Positions 6,031 through 8,966 of a DNA stretch of 8,966 nucleotides are shown piece by piece; the stretch's first letter is position 1, and each line of letters begins with the position of its first letter. Under the pieces are notes generated by a model. That model did not search any database, was not told the origin of the DNA, and was given only the letters and a program-made list of their open reading frames with translations. The DNA is taken from contig CAINUM010000010.1 of NCBI GenBank assembly GCA_903853785.1, positions 1 to 8,966 on the forward strand. The letters are read 5' to 3'. The DNA comes from Candidatus Magasanikiibacteriota bacterium. GTDB lineage: Bacteria > Patescibacteriota > Patescibacteriia > Magasanikbacterales > GWA2-37-8. The translations under genes and the position numbers were made by a program.

Positions 6031-6612
6031 TTATAATATTTTTATTCCTAATTTTGTAAAAATTTTGGCAACTTTAAAAAGCGGTAGGCCCATGATACTA
6101 TTAAAATCACCGGATATTTTTTCAATAAAAACCCCACCCAAACCTTGAACTGCAAATGCACCGGCATGCCCCATAGGCTCACCACTATTGATATAATTTT
6201 CTATCTCGGATTTAGACAATTTTTTTATTTTTACCTTTCCGATTTCAACGATTGAAAAATGTTTGTTTGTACTAGTATCAATAATCGCCAATCCCGTAAT
6301 AATTTGCACTGTTTTATTACTTAAAGATTGCAGCATTTTTACAGCCACTTCTTTTGTCTGTGGTTTACCCAAAAGTTTATTTCCCATGGTCACAAAAGTA
6401 TCCGCAGCAACAACTATACTATCTTTATAATTTTTTGCCGCTTTTTTTGCCTTTCCCATCGATAGGAATTTAGCCAAAGCAGTTGGCAACATCTTGAGAC
6501 TCATATCCTCTTCATATCCACTATCAACAATTTGAAAATCAATCTTTAATCTAGACATTAGCTCTTTGCGTCGTGGCGAAGTGGAGGCTAAAATAACTTT
6601 TTTTTGAATCAT
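6031..6612 (-). CDS. maf: Maf-family nucleoside triphosphate pyrophosphatase
   Basis: Maf proteins hydrolyse non-canonical or pyrimidine nucleoside triphosphates (dTTP, UTP or modified forms) to monophosphates, and some influence septum formation. The 193-residue product is normal length. Visible signatures are LASTSPRRKEL at 8-18, AADTFV at 69-74 with the likely catalytic Asp71, LGKP at 81-84, ITGLAI at 105-110, Y..SGEP at 140-146, AGAFAVQG at 150-157 and GDFNSIMGLPL at 168-178. The Lys usual in the KAG.Y motif is His149 here. Arg14, Lys83 and Gln156 look more like the dTTP/UTP (YhdE) subgroup than the YceF subgroup, but this subtype call is tentative. The gene starts 6 bp after scpA and ends 1 bp before scpB, with no Shine-Dalgarno, so it is embedded in their operon. 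Confidence 0.95.
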   Translation of the reverse strand: MIQKKVILASTSPRRKELMSRLKIDFQIVDSGYEEDMSLKMLPTALAKFLSMGKAKKAAKNYKDSIVVAADTFVTMGNKLLGKPQTKEVAVKMLQSLSNKTVQIITGLAIIDTSTNKHFSIVEIGKVKIKKLSKSEIENYINSGEPMGHAGAFAVQGLGGVFIEKISGDFNSIMGLPLFKVAKIFTKLGIKIL

Positions 6613-6618
6613 AAATTT

Positions 6619-7311
6619 TTAAACTAAATTTACTTCCATATTTCCAAATGCACTGTCTTGATTGATAAAAGCTTTTTGATCTCGCATTAGTTCTAATAGC
6701 GCCAAAAAACTTATTATTACTTCAGTTTTACTTTCTGCAACAGATATCAAATCTTTGAAATTAATTTTTTTATGTTTTTTTAGGGCACTCCATATTGAAT
6801 CTACCTTTTGCTTTACCGATATTGCACGATCAATAGTAATTTTAGGTAATGGATTTAATGGGCGCAAGCGCGACACTAATTTTTCCATTGATTTCAAAAG
6901 GTCTTCACCGTGCGCATTGAGTGGTAAAACAAATTCAGTATTTTTAACCGGTGGTTCAATACGACCATAAGCTATTCTATTTTGATTCCACAAAATATTC
7001 ATTTTTTTGCTAGCCAAAATATATTGTTGATACATTTTTAGTTGATCAGCTAAACTTGGACCTTCCTCCTCTTCTGGATATAAGTAAGGCAATAGTGTTT
7101 TAGATTTTAAATATACCAATTTAGTAGCAATCACCAAAAAATCGGCCAACTCTTCACTACGATCATTTTCCATTTTATCAAGAAAATGCAAAAACTGCTC
7201 GGTGATTTGTGACAACGAAACTTCTGTAATATTCAGTTTTTCCAACTCAATTAGTTGTAATAGCAAATCAAGCGGACCCTGAAATTTTTCTAATTTAATT
7301 TCGGGCGTCAT
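6619..7311 (-). CDS. scpA: Segregation and condensation protein A (kleisin)
   Basis: ScpA is the kleisin that bridges the SMC ATPase heads and, with ScpB, forms the bacterial condensin that organises and segregates chromosomes. The 230-residue product has the family's N-terminal signature FQGPLDLLLQLIE at 10-22, ITEQFLHFL at 36-44 and DFLVIATKLVYLKSKTLLP at 57-75, which contact the SMC neck. An acidic, variable middle follows, and a C-terminal winged helix begins around 195 with SFLALLELM at 201-209 and FGNMEV near the end, which contacts the SMC cap. It is slightly short for the family (about 230-270) but complete. The ATG at 7309-7311 is 3 bp after the aspS stop; a GGAG-like stretch is too far upstream to be an ideal ribosome site. 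SMC itself is not in the window. Confidence 0.96.
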   Translation of the reverse strand: MTPEIKLEKFQGPLDLLLQLIELEKLNITEVSLSQITEQFLHFLDKMENDRSEELADFLVIATKLVYLKSKTLLPYLYPEEEEGPSLADQLKMYQQYILASKKMNILWNQNRIAYGRIEPPVKNTEFVLPLNAHGEDLLKSMEKLVSRLRPLNPLPKITIDRAISVKQKVDSIWSALKKHKKINFKDLISVAESKTEVIISFLALLELMRDQKAFINQDSAFGNMEVNLV

Positions 7312-7314
7312 GGA

Positions 7315-8664
7315 CTATTGTTTGTACTCCGGAGGAGAAATTTGTAAATCGATACGATTCATATCGCGTGGGAACAAAGTGGCATATTTTACGTTGTCAA
7401 TTTCTAGCAATCTAGCAGTAAGTCGTTCAAGCCCTAAGCCTAAACCACCCTCTGGTGGCATGCCGTATTTAAAAGCTTCCAAATAAAATTTGAAATCATC
7501 TGGGTTCAGTTCTTTGCGTTTCATACTTTCTACCAATTCGTTGTAGTCATGAAAACGTTGTCCGCCAGAAGTAATTTCAATACCACGGAAAAGCAAATCA
7601 AAACTCTTGGTAAATTCAGGATTTTCTTCATCTGGATAAGTATACATCGGACGCTTGGAAGTCGGATAATGAGTGATAAAAATAAAATCAGAATCAAATT
7701 TTGTTTTGGCATATTCACCCATGAATCGTTCTTCACTTGGTTCAAGATCGGGTTCATTTGTGTGGTCTACGCCAGTTTCATCTTTGATAATTTGCTGAGC
7801 CTCACGCAATTTAAAATATGGAACTTTTTCTGGAACAGATGGACGAGTGTAATTCCACAATTTTAATTCAGACGCACAAGTAGCATCCAAATGATTTAAA
7901 ATATGACGCAACATATCCATTTCCAAATTCATCACATCGTGATGGTCTTTGATCATACCCATTTCCAAATCAAGGCCGGTGAATTCATTTAAATGACGAG
8001 TGGTCGCATGTTGTTCAGCACGGAAACAATTCCCAACAGCAAACACACGCTCAAAAACACCCACCATAATCTGTTTGTAAAATTGAGGGCTCTGTGCCAA
8101 TGTAGCTTTATTTTTTAAATATTTTACTTCAAAAACATCCGCTCCACCTTCGGCTGATGCGGCCACAATTTTTGGAGCTTGAATTTCAGTAAAATCTTGT
8201 GAAATTAAATAATCTCTAAAACCACGAACAATCTCAGCTTGAATTTTAAACACCGCGCGATATTTTTCTGCACGCAAAGTAATCGGCAAAAAATCCAAAT
8301 GAATATCCAAACCAATTTTTTCATCTTCAAGATCTAACGGTAATGGTTCAGCTTTGGCCATCACTGCAATCCCCTTAGCCAAAACTTCCACCATACCTGT
8401 CGGCATATTTGGATTCTGTTGTTTGGCGCCACGAGCATTTACAATACCGCGAATTTCTACCACCCATTCAGGACGAATATCTTTGAGTAATTCATTTGAT
8501 GCTTCATCGAGCTCAGATGGCACTCCCACTACTTGTAAAATTCCTTTGCGATCACGTACATCCAAAAACACAATTTTGCCCATGTTACGACGAGCATTTA
8601 CCCAACCTTGCACTATTACTTCCTCTCCCACCTTATTTGCTGTTTCTGTAGTCAGTGTTCTCAT
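7315..8664 (-). CDS. aspS: Aspartyl-tRNA synthetase, archaeal-type, probably non-discriminating
   Basis: This class IIb synthetase attaches aspartate to tRNA-Asp. The 449-residue product has an OB-fold anticodon domain (about 14-105) and a catalytic core with QSPQFYKQ at 191-198, motif 2 FRAEQHATTRHLNEF at 214-228, SGGQRFH at 366-372 and motif 3 GLGLGLER at 407-414. The His in motif 2 and the GGQR.H motif favour AspRS over AsnRS. The protein lacks the large GAD insertion of standard bacterial AspRS (about 590 residues), placing it in the archaeal-type group. The OB-fold position that is Trp in discriminating archaeal enzymes is Asn23 (GWVNARR), and Pro88 may match the Pro reported in the Deinococcus non-discriminating enzyme. 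I therefore infer charging of tRNA-Asn too, with an amidotransferase to correct it. I reject the upstream start at 8709, which would overlap gap; ATG at 8664 gives the family N-terminus. Confidence 0.94.
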   Translation of the reverse strand: MRTLTTETANKVGEEVIVQGWVNARRNMGKIVFLDVRDRKGILQVVGVPSELDEASNELLKDIRPEWVVEIRGIVNARGAKQQNPNMPTGMVEVLAKGIAVMAKAEPLPLDLEDEKIGLDIHLDFLPITLRAEKYRAVFKIQAEIVRGFRDYLISQDFTEIQAPKIVAASAEGGADVFEVKYLKNKATLAQSPQFYKQIMVGVFERVFAVGNCFRAEQHATTRHLNEFTGLDLEMGMIKDHHDVMNLEMDMLRHILNHLDATCASELKLWNYTRPSVPEKVPYFKLREAQQIIKDETGVDHTNEPDLEPSEERFMGEYAKTKFDSDFIFITHYPTSKRPMYTYPDEENPEFTKSFDLLFRGIEITSGGQRFHDYNELVESMKRKELNPDDFKFYLEAFKYGMPPEGGLGLGLERLTARLLEIDNVKYATLFPRDMNRIDLQISPPEYKQ

Positions 8665-8683
8665 ATAAACTGTTAATATAATT

Positions 8684-8966
8684 TTAAGCGTAAAGTAAAG
8701 CCATTTCAACTAAACGATGGGCATAACCATATTCATTATCATACCAAGCAATAATTTTTACCAAATCCCCATCTACAACATTAGTAAGTGAAAGATCTAC
8801 GGTACATGAACTAGTATTGCCAATAAAATCAGTAGATACGAGTGGCTCGTTAGTAACCGATAAAACTCCAGCAAAACGAGATGATTTACTGGCTGCAATA
8901 AATGCATTATTTATATCTTCTTTAGTTACTTTCTTTTTTAACACAGCTGTAATATCGGAAAGAGAA
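8684..8966 (-). CDS. gap: Glyceraldehyde-3-phosphate dehydrogenase, C-terminal 93 residues (5' end cut by window edge)
   Basis: The enzyme oxidises and phosphorylates glyceraldehyde-3-phosphate to 1,3-bisphosphoglycerate with NAD(P)+. Only the last 93 residues are in the window. They carry the catalytic-domain tail of the family: SLSDITAVLKKKVTKEDIN, EPLVSTDFIGN, SCTVDLSLT, and the hallmark WYDNEYGYAHRLVEMALL near the C-terminus. The active-site Cys and the Rossmann domain lie outside, so the cofactor cannot be judged. The reading frame runs open to the window edge; a GTG at 8942-8944 is internal and not the start. The gene ends 19 bp before aspS, which probably belongs to the same transcript. 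Its product is the substrate of PGK, encoded about 4.4 kb downstream. Confidence 0.95.
   Translation of the reverse strand, partial: SLSDITAVLKKKVTKEDINNAFIAASKSSRFAGVLSVTNEPLVSTDFIGNTSSCTVDLSLTNVVDGDLVKIIAWYDNEYGYAHRLVEMALLYA

Noticed and set aside
6030..6035. Perfect minus-strand TATAAT directly before the scpB ATG
   Set aside because: It abuts the start codon, so transcription would begin inside the gene; it lacks TGn and a -35 and arises from the AT-rich maf stop region.
7530..7757. 75-codon minus-strand frame inside aspS
   Set aside because: It is an alternate frame fully within the AspRS catalytic core, which is intact in its own frame.
8665..8709. Fifteen-codon upstream extension of aspS
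   Set aside because: It would overlap the end of gap, has no ribosome site, and adds residues not expected before the AspRS OB-fold; the ATG at 8664 fits better.
1..8966. CRISPR array, insertion sequence, prophage or defence system
   Set aside because: No direct-repeat array, transposase, integrase or nuclease-like frame is visible; the coding content is housekeeping throughout.

Overview
The window is an AT-rich, gene-dense bacterial segment in which every convincing gene lies on the minus strand, so transcription runs from the high coordinates to the low ones. Nine of the ten genes show their stop codon; eight use TAA, one uses TAG and none uses TGA. Most starts lack a clear Shine-Dalgarno sequence. 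Several traits suggest a streamlined, Patescibacteria/CPR-type genome: tight packing, an archaeal-type aspartyl-tRNA synthetase, divergent PGK and GpmI, and a membrane SIMPL protein with a Cys/His/Gly-rich N-terminus. This placement is an inference from gene content and style; no marker gene here proves it.

Layout in transcription order: 3' end of gap (cut by the window edge), aspS, scpA, maf, scpB, a D-Ala-D-Ala carboxypeptidase-like gene, a structured 152-bp intergenic region, pgk with its own promoter, a SIMPL-domain membrane protein, a hairpin terminator, then eno with its own promoter, and gpmI (cut by the window edge). From gap to the carboxypeptidase gene the spacings are 1 to 19 bp, which looks like one operon. 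eno and gpmI are 1 bp apart.

Functionally, gap, pgk, gpmI and eno give four consecutive steps of lower glycolysis, from glyceraldehyde-3-phosphate to phosphoenolpyruvate. The block is split by unrelated genes: tRNA charging (aspS), chromosome organisation (scpA and scpB, which form the kleisin complex with SMC), nucleotide sanitation or septum-linked Maf, and peptidoglycan trimming. maf sits between scpA and scpB.

The least ordinary signals are non-coding. The pgk and eno promoters share an 11-bp TATGGTATAAT extended -10 element. In pgk this element is so close to the ATG that the mRNA should be leaderless or nearly so. A 30-bp inverted repeat sits just upstream of the SIMPL gene's ribosome binding site. 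A nested set of three inverted repeats, GC-rich at its core, fills the region between the carboxypeptidase gene and pgk. I see no CRISPR array, transposon, rRNA or intact tRNA, and no clear new multi-gene system.
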